This document shows, one piece after another, positions 22,222 through 34,133 of a stretch of 64,000 bases of DNA. Source of the stretch: Buxus sempervirens (lineage: Eukaryota; Streptophyta; Magnoliopsida; Buxales; Buxaceae); contig OX387194.1 in the NCBI GenBank assembly GCA_947561395.2, forward strand, positions 18,524,048 to 18,588,047, in the 5' to 3' direction. Position 1 is the first letter of the stretch. Each line of letters opens with the position of its first letter. Position numbers and translations under genes: made by a program. Below the pieces are notes generated by a model. That model worked only from the letters and a program-made list of their open reading frames with translations, ran no database searches and was not told where the DNA came from.

Positions 22222-25200
22222 AACTGATCTATTTTAGCTACCTGTAGGCAACTGGGAGAGAGAACCCTATTTTTTGAAAACTGATCTATTTTAGACACTT
22301 GGAAGCGACTGGGAAAGAGAACCCTGGTGACCGAATCTATTTTAGCTACCCGTAGGCAACTGGGAGAGAGAACCATATTTTTGAAAACTGATCTATTTCA
22401 GACGCTCGGAGGCGACTGGGAAAGAGAACCCTAGTGACCGAATCAGTTTTAGCTACTCGTAGGCAACTGGGAGAGAGAACCCTATTTTTGAAAACTGATC
22501 TATTTCAGACGCTCGGAGGCGACTGGGAAAGAGAACCCTAATGACCGAATCTATTTTAGCTACCCGTAGGCAACTGGGAGAGAGAACCCTATTGAAAACT
22601 GATCTATTTTAGACGCTCGGAGGCGACTGGGAAAGAGAACCCTAGTGACCGAATCTGTTTTAGGTACCCGTAGGCAACTGGGAGAGAGAACCCTATTTTT
22701 GAAAGCTGGTCTATTTTAGCCGCTTGGAAGCGACTAGGAAAGAGAACCCTAGTGACCGAATCTATTTTAGCTACCCGTAGGCAACTGGGAGAGAGAACCC
22801 TAGTGAACGAATGTATTTTAGCTACCTGTAGGCAACTGGGAGAGAGAACCCTATTTTTGAAGACTGATCTATTTTAGACGCTTGGAGGCGACTGGGAAAA
22901 AGAACCCTAATGACCGAATCTATTTTAGCTACCCGTAGGCAACTGGGAGAGAGAACCCTATTTTTGAAATCTGATCTATTTTAGACGCTCGGAGGCGACT
23001 AGGAAACAGAACCCTAATGAACGAATCTATTTTAGCTACCCGTAGGCACCTGGGAGAGAGAACCCCGTTTTTTTGAAAACTGATCAATTTTAGACGCTCG
23101 GAGGCGACTGGGAAAGAGAACCCTAGTGACCGAATCTGTTTTAGGTACCCGTAGGCAACTGGGAGAGAGAACCCTATTTTTGAAACCTGATGTATTTTAG
23201 CTGCTTGGAAGCGACTGGGAAAGAGAACCCAGTGACCGAATCTATTTTAGCTACCCGTAGGCAACTGGGAGAGAGAACCCTAGTGAACGAATCTATTTTA
23301 GCTACCCGTAGGCAACTGGGAGAGAGGACCCTATTTTTGAAAACTGATCTATTTTAGACGCTTGGAGCCGACTGGGAAAGAGAACCCTAATGACGGAATC
23401 TATTTTAGTTACCCGTAGGCAACTGGGAGAGAGAACCCTATTTTTGAAAACTGATTTATTTTAGACGCTCGGAGGCGACTGGGAAAGAGAACCCTAATGA
23501 CCGAATCTATTTTAGCTACCCGTAGGCAACTGGGAGAGAGAACCCCTTTTTTGTGAAAACTGATCTATTTTAGATGCTCGGAGGTGACTGGGAAAGAGAA
23601 CCCTAGTGACCGAATCTGTTTTAGGTACCCGTAGGCAACTGGGAGAGAGAACCCTATTTTTGAAAGCTGATCTATTTTAGCCGCTTGGAAGCAACTGGGA
23701 AAGAGAACCCAGTGACCGAATCTATTTTAGCTACCCGCAAGCAACTGGGAGAGAGAACCCTATTTTGGAAAACTGATCTATTTTAGACGCTCGGAGGCGA
23801 CTGGGAAAGAGAACTCTAATGACCGAATCTATTTTAGCTACCCGTAGGCAACTGGGAGAGAGAACCCTATTTTTTAAAACTGATCTATTTTAGACGCTCG
23901 GAGGCGACTAGGAAAGAGAACCCTAATGACCGAATCTATTTTAGCTACCCGTCGGCAACTGGGAGAGAGAACCCTATTATGGAAAACTGATCTATTTTAG
24001 ACGCTCGGAGGCGACTGGGAAAGAGAACCCTATTTTTGAAAACTGATCTATTTTAGACGCTTGGAAGCGACAGGGAAAGAGAACCCTAGTGACCAAATCT
24101 ATTTTAGCTACCCGTAAGCAGCTGGGAGAGAGAACCCTATTTTTTAAAACTGATCTATTTTAGTCGCTGGGAAGCGACTGGGAAAGAGAACCCTAATGAT
24201 CGAATCTATTTTAGCTAACCGTAAGCAGCTGGGAGAGGGAACCCTATTATATTTGAAAACTGATCTATTTTAGTCGCTTGGAAGCGACTGGGAAAGAGAA
24301 CCGTAATGACCGCATCTATTTTAGCTACCCGTAAGCAACTGGGAGAGAGAACCCTATTTTTGAAAACTGATCTATTTTAGACGCTCGGAGGCGACTGGGA
24401 AAGAGAACCCTAATGACCGAATCTATTTTAGCTACCCGTAGGCAACTGGGAGAGAGAACCCTATTTTTGAAAACTGATCTATTTTAGACGCTCGAAGGCG
24501 ACTGGGAAAGAGAACCCTAATGACCGAATCTATTTTAGCTACCCGTAGGCAACTGGGAGAGAGAACCCTATTTTTGAAAACTGATCTATTTTAGACGCTC
24601 GGAGGCGACTGGGAAAGAGAACCCTAATGAACGAATCTATTTTAGCTACCCGTAAGCAACTGGGAGAGATAACCCTATTATTGAAAACTGATCTTTTTTA
24701 GACGCTCGGAGGCGACTGGGAAAGAGAACCTTATTTTTGAAAACTGATCTATTTTAGACGCTTGGAAGCGACTGGGAAAGAGAACCCTAGTGACCGAATC
24801 TATTTTAGCTACCCGTAAGCAGCTGGGAGAGAGAACCCTATTTTTGAAAACTGATCTATTTTAGACGCTCGGAGGCGACTGGGAAAGAGAACCCTAATGA
24901 CCGAATCTATTTTAGCTACCCGTAGGCAACTGGGAGAAAGAACCCTATTTTTGAAAGCTGATGTATTTTAGCTGCTTGGAAGCGACTGGGAAAGAGAACC
25001 CAGTGACCGAATCTATTTTAGCTACCCGTAGGCAACTGGGAGAGAGAACCCTAGTGAACGAATCTATTTTAGCTACCCGTAGGCAACTGGGAGAGAGAAC
25101 CCCTTTTTTTTGAAAACTGATCTATTTTAGACGCTCGCAGGCGACTGGGAAAGAGAACCCTAGTGACCGAATCTGTTTTAGGTACCCGTAGGCAACTGGG

Positions 25201-26330
25201 AGAGAGAACCCTAGTGACCGAATCTGTTTTAGCTACCCGTAGGCAACTGGGAGAGAGAACCCTAGTGAACGAATCTATTTTAGCTACCCGTAGGCAACTG
25301 GGAGAGAGAACCCTATTTTTGAAAACTGATCTATTTTAGACGCTTGGAGGCGACTGGGAAAGAGAACCCTAATGACGGAATCTATTTTAGTTACCCGTAG
25401 GCAACTGGGAGAGAGAACCCTATTTTTGAAAACTGATTTATTTTAGACGCTTGGAAGCGACTGGGAAAGAGAACCCTAGTGACCGAATCTATTTTAGCTA
25501 CCCGTAAGCAGCTGGGAGAGAGAACCCTATTTTTGAAAACTGATCTATTTTAGACGCTCGGAGGCGACTGGGAAAGAGAACCCTAATGACCGAATCTATT
25601 TTAGCTACCCGTAGGCAACTGGGAGAGAGAACCCTACTTTTGAAAGCTGATCTATTTTAGCCGCTTGGAAGCGACTGGGAAAGAGAACCCTAGTGACCGA
25701 ATCTATTTTAGCTACCCGTAGGCAACTTGGAGAGAGAACCCTAGTGAACGAATCTATTTTAGCTACCCGTAGGCAACTGGGAGAGAGAACCCCTTTTTTT
25801 TGAAAACTGATCTATTTTAGACGCTCGCAGGCGACTGGGAAAGAGAACCCTAGTGACCGAATCTGTTTTAGGTACCCGTAGGCAACTGGGAGAGAGAACC
25901 CTATTTTTGAAAGCTGATCTATTTTAGCCGCTTGGAAGCGACTGGGAAAGAGAACCCTAGTGACCGAATCTATTTTAGCTACCCGTAGGCAACTGGGATA
26001 GAAAACCCTATTTTTGAAAACTGATCTATTTTAGACGCTCGGAGGCGACTGGGAAAGAGAACCCTAGTGACCGAATCTATTTTAGCTACCCGTAGGCAAC
26101 TGGGAGAGAGAACCCTATTTTTGAAACTGATCTATTTGAGACGCTCGGAGGCGACCGGGAAAGAGAACCATAATGACCGAATCTATTTTAGCTACCCGTG
26201 GGCAACTGGGAGAGAGAACCCTATTTTTGAAAACTGATCTATTTTAGACGCTCGGAGGCGACTGGGAAAGAGAACCCTAGTGACCGAATCTATTTTAGCT
26301 ACCCGTAGGCAACTGGGAGAGAGAACCCTG
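22222..26330. repeat. 4.1-kb tandem array of 107-bp units (two 53-bp halves)
   Basis: About 38 copies of a 107-bp unit. One half has GATCTATTTTAGACGCTCGG and GGCGACTGGGAAAGAGAACC; the other has CTATTTTAGCTACCCGTAGG and CAACTGGGAGAGAGAACC. Nearly every half contains AACCCTA. On the element's sense strand each half contains a pyrimidine tract ending in CCCAG and an upstream CTAAAAT. It lies between ORF1 and gag. The order of half types is sometimes broken, as expected from unequal exchange. Element D has the same array with about eight halves. Confidence 0.97.
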
Positions 26331-26824
26331 TTTTAGACGCTCTGTGCTCTATGTCTTGGGTGTTTGTAAACACTTACCCGGTTTTGCGATCTCCATGGGT
26401 GGATGCAAATAAAGGAAATTAGGTGGTCGCAGTGACCATGAATATTGCAATTATTTAAGAAGAGGTGGTCTGTCTGAGACCGAGTTGCCCTATTGGAGGG
26501 AATTAATTCTTTTTTTCCAAGTTTTTGTTTTGTTAAAAATTTAAACAATATAGTAGCGTGAAAATGAAACCATGCTTCAATTAAGAGGCGCCGCCGCGCC
26601 AAGTATATCATGCTGATCACAAATACGACAAACCATCGGTACACGCGCACCCTCGTCCATTCTGCCAGTAACTATGCCCTCAGTCCCTTAGTGAGTGGAC
26701 CAGCCAGATTGCTTAGGTTGTCTTGGATCGGGGCTCCCTGCGGTTTCCCAAACTGTCTCAGAACCCGAATCGGATAGTACGGCACGGCATGGGTGAGGCC
26801 TATCAAGGCAAGTCCCTCTCTTTT
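26331..26824 (-). other. Spacer between ORF1 and the tandem array in element B
   Basis: It matches D at about 39600-39670 and 40150-40360. It includes the end of the ORF1 reading (PYTPIV... toward GPLTKGLR) and non-coding sequence. No separate gene is seen. Confidence 0.6.
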
Positions 26825-27766
26825 CTAGAAAGCTACAATGGGGGTGTAGGGGATGTTGTATGTGCCCCACCATCGAATGTCTGTTTCTCCCTTCAGGTGG
26901 AGAAAGTGGTTGAACCAATCCTCACGAGTGAGTAGGTCTGGTCGGATCTCTCTTTGAGCCAACCGATGTGTGTTGTCACGGACCAGGCCGTAGTGTGCAC
27001 TGATAGGTGATGACACCATCAGGTGGTCTTGCCGCCAAATGTGGAGAAGGGGAGCGCACCCTTGAAACCTCCGGGTTCCATTTTTGGACAAAGTTAGGGA
27101 GTGGAACAGTTGAGCTAGGATCAGTGGCATGATTCGGTATCCTGCCCTGAGTTGATCCACAATTTCCATGAGGGCCAAATTAATGGTGTCTCCCCCAGTT
27201 GGAAAGAAGATTAGCGACAGAACCACAAGGGTGAAGGTGTCAAACCAAGCCCGGGGTCTTTCCTGCTTTTTGTTTCTTATCTTTTCAGCAAGGAATGTTT
27301 TGGAGACCCTAGTGAATGATTTGTCACCTCCTAAGGTCTGGAATTCTCCCCTTGAGAGGCCAAAGAAAATACAAGCTTCATTCTTGTAGCTTTCTTTGAG
27401 GCTTGGCCTAGCGGGTTCTCCTAAGTCACGAAATCGGAGGAACAGGTCAAGTTCCTCAATTGTGGGAGTCAACTCATTGGTGCCGAATCGAAACACAGAA
27501 AGCTGGGGATCCCAGAAAAGCAATGCTGCTTGGATCATGTCCCAGTTAATCGGCACATTTAATAGGGACAAAGTCTGTCCCATGTGGTATTTGTGCTCCC
27601 ATTCAATCTGCTCACTCCCTTGGAGCTGCCTTGTCCAAGAACGGATCCAGGGGGTATCCCAGGCACACTTTTCTATCCTAGGGAAACGGGTTCTCTCAGA
27701 TTGGGATGAAGATGCCATGCCAACTATCCGATCGAAATTCCAAATCAGTTCAAGGTTCCACACCAA
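26825..27766 (-). CDS. ORF1 of element B: DUF7745-like protein
   Basis: A 313-aa open frame upstream of gag. It resembles DUF7745 proteins, which are distantly like the plant mobile domain. Marks are RFPRIEKCAWDTPWIRSW, then the core LSVFRFGTNELTPTIEELDL, then KTFLAEKIRNKK, LALMEIVDQLRAGYRIMPLI and a C-terminal WWGTYNIPYTP. The first methionine may not be the true one: the conserved part begins at MASSSQSERTRFPRIE, which element D shares. An ORF between LTR and gag is known from Ogre elements; its role is unknown. A relative is encoded antisense in element C (57079-58856). Confidence 0.8.
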   Translation of the reverse strand: MVWNLELIWNFDRIVGMASSSQSERTRFPRIEKCAWDTPWIRSWTRQLQGSEQIEWEHKYHMGQTLSLLNVPINWDMIQAALLFWDPQLSVFRFGTNELTPTIEELDLFLRFRDLGEPARPSLKESYKNEACIFFGLSRGEFQTLGGDKSFTRVSKTFLAEKIRNKKQERPRAWFDTFTLVVLSLIFFPTGGDTINLALMEIVDQLRAGYRIMPLILAQLFHSLTLSKNGTRRFQGCAPLLHIWRQDHLMVSSPISAHYGLVRDNTHRLAQREIRPDLLTREDWFNHFLHLKGETDIRWWGTYNIPYTPIVAF

Positions 27767-29222
27767 GACTCTAAGTCAGTCCTAAGACATGCATAATTTC
27801 AAGCAAAAGGCTAATCACTAGCAGTTCTAACATGCCTCACAAAATAAAGCAAAAGAAAAAACCAGTGCGGAATTTAATTCAGGCACACATGGTGTGTGGT
27901 CCTAAGGGTTGGCGCCAATGGAGGCGCGACTCCTAGACGTACTTGTGTAGAGGAGCACATTCAAGTCCTGATCGGTCTTTCAGTCTTTCATCTGCTTCGG
28001 GTGTCGGACCACGGCAAAAATTACAACTTGCCATTGAGGGCGAATTTTTACAAGATATCTACAAAAATTTCAAAGAACTCATCCTTAAGGCTGTTGGGAG
28101 CCAAAAGGGAGGATACAAATTGCTTTTCAAGCGAGTAGGCTAAAAATTCCTAGATCTAGGGTTTAGTGCCCATGTTCTGATCTGGCATGCTTTCATCTGT
28201 TTGTCTGATCTGGCCGGCTTTCATCTGATCTAAAAGACCAATCTGGACTTAAAGTGCTCCCAGCGGACTCTAATGGGTCAAGACCCATAGCATACAGGAC
28301 TCCATGCATGGATCTGGGGTGGTTCCCCTGATCATGGTTAGGTGAGCTTCCTAAGCTAGGGCCGAGGTGGCCCAGCATCTAGGGTTTACTCCATTTGATG
28401 CAAAAAGCGGGGGTTGCTGCCCCTGATGGACTCTGAATTTTATTCCAATTTTATTCATCATTCACATCCTACTCACCCTCTCATGCTCAACGCAAGGTTC
28501 ATTCAGAAATGTTAGGTGGGGAAAGATACCCAGCCCGAGACATAAGCCTGCAAGGGTCTGGACCAGTACTGGATCCTCGCGTGCCACGGCAAGAAACTAG
28601 TGGTGCTAATGGACTCCAGAAAACTGGGGGGATGGGTTTACCCTGCTTTCCCCGGCAAGCCACGGGAACGTAGGTGCTAATACCATCCCAAAGATCAGTT
28701 CGTAGGAATCAAAAGGGTAGGCTGCTAGAGAGGTCTAGGTTTGGTAAAGAAGTAGCAATATCCGATTTCACTCATCTACCAAGCGTCGGATCATTCACGC
28801 ACCTCCCTCGTGCGTGTCACCCCACGCAGTTTATCTTACAAGGACGGAAATAAATAAATAAAAATCCATCCACGGTGTGGTGGTGTGCCCGTGTGTGCAG
28901 TTGGGCTGCGTGTTGTGTCTACACAGGTGAGATTTGTCTAGATTTTGTTGGTAAAGGGATTGTTACAGTCTCGTATAGCAAGGTGCAGAATTAGCACGCA
29001 ATACGAGGTTCCGGGAGAGTCCCCAGGTAAGTGGGGGGTCACAAGGGACCGCTTAAATCCCACTTGCCTTAGGCAATTATCACGTCCCTATGACAGGACT
29101 CCCCAGAACGCGTAATTACGCGTATTCTGTATCTTACTAAACGAGGTAGTAAGAAACCCTAAACATCAAATAAATCTCTCTTTATGCCGACTCATCTAAC
29201 TAGGGTCCTACTGGGCTGAACT
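27767..29222 (-). other. Leader of element B between primer site and ORF1
   Basis: A gene-free stretch of 1.5 kb, matching D at 37128-38580 on the other strand and E at 1-565. No conserved open frame is present. It probably forms the 5' leader RNA and may be part of an intron (see findings). Confidence 0.7.
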
Positions 29223-29242
29223 TGTCCCCAGTGGAGTCGCCA
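29223..29242 (-). other. Primer-binding site of element B
   Basis: Reads TGGCGACTCCACTGGGGAC on the minus strand, three bases inside the 5' LTR. It is nearly the same as in C (46406) and E. The form is typical of Tat/Ogre elements, which are said to use tRNA-Arg. Confidence 0.85.
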
Positions 29243-29245
29243 AGC

Positions 29246-32200
29246 TGTGCGCACCCGATTTCGGTCGCATGACGAGGCGCACGCAAAACGATGCATGCCT
29301 CGGGATTTGTTTGGAGTCGCCACTGCCTGATGGGGTGCAGGCAGACACCTGGGTGCCTAAGTTCTTCTACTAAGGCTTTTGGTCTGCGGTTTTTGAGATT
29401 CTAAGTAGGGGCTCGGTTGCGGTCTGGGGAAGTCCGTAGACACCCCAGTCCACCCCGTCAAGTGACGGGTCCCATAGGTTTCCCTAGTTTTGAGTCAACT
29501 CAGTTGGTCTCTCACTCACCCGATTCCTATTCCGGCATGTAATTTGATTAAGTCTGGCGGGACCACCTGAGTGGTGTGGGTCCCTTTAGTTGCTTTTATC
29601 TTGATTACTTAGGTGATCTGAGTCTGGTTGGGTGGGCCCCGTTGGAAGGCCCACGGTATCCTTGGTGGGCTTAGTCAAGCCCGTGTACTCTTGTGGACCT
29701 CAGTCTAGCCTGAGAGGTCTTTTGGGCTTTGGTTAGTTCAATTGATTTTACTTTAAGTTCAGATTTGAAGATTAAGTGCTTTTCATGCACAAGTGGGCCG
29801 GACCGGTTTGTGGGCCCCTAAGGTGGGCCCACATGGTGTCCAAGTATTTTTTATTGGATTTATCTTTTGAATTTTGCCAAAGTGATTTGGACACTGGGCT
29901 TGGGGCCCGCAGTTCAAATCTGGGCTTGTAAGCCCAAGTTACCGGAAGTTAGGGTTTGTACCCTTCCTTGGTTTGGTTGGTGGGCTTTGGCGGGCCCGGT
30001 AGGCCCTTGCCCTTGGTCTCCGCCAAACCACGCAATTCATGCATCAATTTCGCATAACAAGGCTCGGGTGGGCCACATTGGATTTGGCCCGCCCGGTTCA
30101 AATCGTTCATTTTACTTAAGTTATTTTAATGGCATGCTTTGGTGTTTATTGGGCTTGGTGGGCCCCGTTGGAAGGCCCACTGGAAGTCAAGTTGGACTGA
30201 GAGTCCAAGTCCCATGTCGGGTTTACGGGTGACCCAGAAACCCTTTTGGTTTGTCCGGTTTGGTTTGGAAATATCATTCACATTTAGCAATAATCACAAA
30301 AAAAACACAAAATAGACACTTTGTCAGAGAAAAAAAAAAAAACTGGCTCATTGTGCTGGCTCCAAGGGGAGGTACCCGGGGGCCCTGTGGGCTAAGGTAC
30401 GAGTTGGATGCGCAACGAACAAAGGGGATGGGGGGGTGCGGGGGGCTTCGCCCCCCGCGGTACAGTAAAGGGCATTTTTGGAATTTTTCAAAAATATATC
30501 AATTTGGCATGTTTTAGGGGTATGCGCCGACCTCGGGCACTAGGCGCGAGGTCGGCGCGGGCCGGGCGGACCAAAAACCCGCGAAAAAGCACAAAAAAAT
30601 GAGGTGGGCGCGAGCTGAGCGCGAGCTGAGCGCGAGCTTCGCGGATACTCGATGCTCTCGGTTTTCTTTCAAACTCCATTTCTGAGCTGATTTTCAAGGT
30701 CTGTAACTAGTTTTTTAGGCTCTGTAAGCCGTCCCAGGGCTTCGGCCACCCCCAGAAGACACTTAAACTGGCATTCAAATTAATCTAAACATGCTTCATG
30801 CTTTTCAAGAAATAACAGCAAACCCTATATGAACATGGCAGTGGGATCCTTACCTAGCATGCATCCATACGAATCCACACAACCTCGGAACCTAAAAATC
30901 CGTGCTTCACCTCAAGAGGATTCAAAGAAGGGAACGAGGAGGGGGGTTTATCTGGGATACATTAGATAGGCTTCTCGTGAGGGAACATATTCCCTTTATT
31001 TGATGATCGAGGATCATCAGGCACCAAACCTGGGTAGTCATGATAACAAGAGGGAACTAGGCGTGGGGTCTCTCTTACCTTTAGAGACCCTCACCTTACC
31101 CGATACAAAAACAAAAGCATGCAATCTACTGAGGAAAAAGATTTCTAAACAAGGCACCTGTCTCTGCTTTTATATATGTGTGTAAGAGAGAATGTCGAGG
31201 AGTGATACCTGGTAATTTTGAGGTTCCCTCGTGGTGTGTGGCCTCCCCTTGGAGCTCCGACAGAAGTTGGGAAGTCCCTTTCGCTCCACCAGCAGCAACA
31301 AGCCTTCCACCTCTTTATTGGAGATGGATGAGAATGAAGGAGGGAAGGAGATTGCCTGGGGGTTTTCGGAAGCAAGCCAGGATGAAGAGAGGGGGGGGGG
31401 GCTTCGGGTGAAGGAAGAGGAAGGAGAAGGGAAAGAGCTGAGGAAAACCCAAAACCCGAGGAAGAACCCGCCACGAAAAATTTTCCCCGAACCCTTTCAA
31501 ATGAATCCTCGCGCGGCTTTTATAGGCAAGGGAAAAGGGGTGCCGCTCACCTTGGCTCCCAGCTCAAGGTGGGCGCAAGCCCGCTCGCCACGTCCGCGCG
31601 AGCGGCATAATGATGAAAATTCATAAAATGCCGCCGCTCGCCGGTCGAAAAAATCTTAAAAATTCAGATTTGGTCCGTGGCCAATTTCAATTCAATCCGA
31701 TATTTTCGAATTTTTACAGATTTAGTCCCTGGGATATTTCGAATGTTCGGATATTTACGGATTTGATCCCCGAGATATTTTCCTGCGCAACTCGCCACGT
31801 GTGCAGCTTTTTGCCACGTGCGCAGATTGCCAGTTTTGCTTCTTGGGAATTTCATCAGCTCATATTTTCTTCATCCGGACTCCGATCTGGGCAAACTTAG
31901 TTTCATTAGAATCGTATCGGAGCCCTCCATCCCATGACCTAGGGGTAGGCCTCCAAATCGGATTTTAGCATAAAGTCAACTTTTGGCTTTGCTCAGGTTT
32001 GACCGCCCGCAGAACCTTCATCCGGACCCCGATTCCTGCAAACTCGGTTGCATTGGAACCGTGTTGAGATTCTCTATCCAATGACCTAGGGGTAGGCCTC
32101 CGGATCGGATTTTAGCAGAAAGTCAACTTTTGGCTCTGCTCAGGTTTGACCGCCCGCAGAACCTTCATCCGGACCCCGATTCCTGCAAACTCAGTTGCGT

Positions 32201-32355
32201 TGGAACCGTGTCGAGATTCTCTATCCAATGATATAAAGCAAGGTGGCCAATTTTTACTTGATGAAAAAGTCAACTTTTCACCCCTTAGGGTTTGACTTTC
32301 TGTCCAGGGTTTGAAATTCTGGTTTTTTGGGGAGCGCAAAAATGAGGTGCTTACA
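29246..32355 (-). repeat. 5' LTR of element B (3110 bp)
   Basis: The boundaries are TGTGCGCACCCG and GGTGCTTACA. The right edge abuts the GCTGA target duplication. It has TATA and G-box sites (31518-31820), a splice-donor-like CAG|GTATCA near 31207, and two 147-bp units (31938-32230). The short GCGCGAGCT repeat at 30600-30645 differs in copy pattern from the partner LTR. Confidence 0.95.
31518..31820 (-). promoter_or_regulatory. LTR promoter of element B
   Basis: On the minus strand TATAAAA is at 31518-31524, with CACGTG at 31796-31801 and 31815-31820. Between them lies GCGAGCGGCAT and its near complement ATGCCGCCGCTCGC (about 31599-31640). The other LTR has the same layout at 13397-13699. 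Confidence 0.6.
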
Positions 32356-34133
32356 GCTGAGTCAGAAAGGTTGATTGAAACTGTACATGGAGGAGTCTGT
32401 GGACCCCATATGAACGGACACATGCTTGCAAAGAAAATTCTAAGGTTGGGATACTACTGGTAGATGATGGAGCGTGATTGCTGTATACATGTCAGGAGGT
32501 GTCATCAATGTCAAATATATGCACATAACAAGCATGCACCCCCAAGTGAGTTTCACAACATGACATCACCATGGCCCTTTTCCATGTGGGGCATAGATGC
32601 CATCGGCATGATTTCCCCAAAGGCATCAAATGGGCACAGATTTATCCTGGTAGTGATCGACTATTTCACTAAGTGGGTAGAAGCGGCTTCATATGCAAAT
32701 ATCACAAGTAGCCATGTTCTTAAGTTTTTGAAGCACAACATTATTTGTCGCTATGGCTTGCCAAATGCCATAGTATCAGACAATACTGCAAATATTAAGA
32801 ACAAGGATATGAAGAAGATGTGTGAGCAGTTCCAAATTACCCATCACAAGTCCGCTCCATACAGGCCAAAGATGAATGGGGCAGTAGAAGCAGCAAACAA
32901 GAATATAAAGAAAATCATTCAGAAAATGGTAATGAGTTACAAAGATTGGCATAAAATGCTACCATTTGCTCTACATGCCTACAGAACCTCAATCCGGACT
33001 TCAATTGGGGTAATCCCATATTCCCTAGTCTATGGGATGGAAGCAGTTTTGCCAGTGGAAGTAGAAATCCCATCACTTAGAATGCTCATGGAAGTTGAAT
33101 TGGAAGAAACCGAATGGATACAGTCAAGACATGATCAACTCAACCTGATAGAAGAGAAGCGTTTGAAGGCACTTTGTCATGTATAATTGTACCAGAGGAA
33201 AATGGCCCCAGCCTACAATAAGAAGGTGAAGCCCAGAACTTTCTAAGAAGGAAACTTGGTGCTAAAGAAAATCTTACCATTTTTGGAAGATCCGTTCAAG
33301 CCAAATTGGGAAAGGCCTTATGTCGTCAAAAAGGTCATGTCAGGGGGTGCACTCATCTTGACAGAAATGGATGGGACAGATTTTCCTGAGCCAATTAACT
33401 CTGATGCAGTAAAAAGGTATTTTCCTTGATTGAACAATTCTAGGAAATGATCTGAGGCCATCTTTCTTTATTTCTTTCAAAATTTTAAATCCCTAGTTTA
33501 GCCAAGTCGAGCCGGTTCGTTTCTTTGAAAAACCTAACTAGACTTACAGTCTTTTACCGGGGCAAGGCCAATTGGGGCAAAAATAAAGGAAAAAGAAAAA
33601 AGGAAAGAAAAAGCAAAGAAAAATGGCAAATGAAAGCCAAGTGTGAAAAAGGAAGAAAAGAATACAATTTGGGGAAAAGGGGCAAATTCATCATGACTGT
33701 AAGTCCGGTAGACCTATTTTTACAATTTTGAGCCTTTAATACCTTTTCTTTCATAAACCGAGCCTAGTCTTTGTTTCGTCCTATTTTTAAGCCCTTGGTG
33801 ATCTTAGTATGTTCATTCAAATTTTAGAGTAAGATTGGTGATGACAGAATGCAGAAGCCGGCTCTAGTGAAAACCGTAACTGACGCTAGGGGCAATATTG
33901 GCAAAAAGAAAAAAAAATCAAAGGTTGAGTTGATCATGTGGTCAAAGCTTGAAGGGAAAAACAATATGAGCACAGGAGATGGAACAGATTGTGAAAAATG
34001 GGGTCAGTTCTGGAGGAAAAAGCATTTGGGGATGACTCTAAAGGTCCTGAAAGAGACGGATTTGGTCCCTCCTTATTGTTTGGATTACCCTTTTCATTAT
34101 CCAACCTGGTTTAAATTCCTTTAATTATGTGTG
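32356..34133 (+). pseudogene. Element A, piece 3: integrase and 3' region
   Basis: After the duplicated GCTGA, pol resumes with ESERLIETVHGG. The integrase has the HHCC finger region (HMNGHMLAKKIL, CIHVRRCHQCQIY) and a DDE core (WGIDAIGM, VSDNTANIKNKDM, then PYRPKMNGAVEAANKNI). A C-terminal domain ends near 33425 (FPEPINSDAVK). Integrase would join element DNA to the host chromosome. The 3' region (33430-34133) has an A-rich low-complexity stretch and the TTTCGTCCTAT block, both shared with C at 56183-56850. It carries a few breaks. The piece ends where LTR F begins. Confidence 0.93.

Larger units (their letters stand above)
11117..32355 (-). mobile_element. Element B: 21.2-kb non-autonomous Tat/Ogre-like element with both LTRs
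   Basis: It is bounded by two LTRs (11117-14380 and 29246-32355) and a 5-bp target duplication GCTGA (11112-11116 and 32356-32360), within the RNase H-integrase interval of element A. Transcription order on the minus strand is 5' LTR (right), primer site, leader, ORF1, 4.1-kb tandem array, gag, second zinc-knuckle ORF, a repeat-rich stretch, an integrase tail, polypurine tract, 3' LTR (left). No protease, RT or RNase H is recognisable, so it must have moved with enzymes from a relative. By eye the LTRs differ at about one to two positions per hundred, mostly transitions, which implies a fairly recent insertion. A few breaks are present in its ORFs. Confidence 0.95.

Noticed and set aside
22222-26330. 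CRISPR-like regular repeats
   Set aside because: The units are directly adjacent without unique spacers, and the setting is a plant retroelement. It is a tandem array.
22222-26330. Interstitial telomere tract because of the many AACCCTA motifs
   Set aside because: There is one motif per 53-base half unit, not a run of TTTAGGG repeats.
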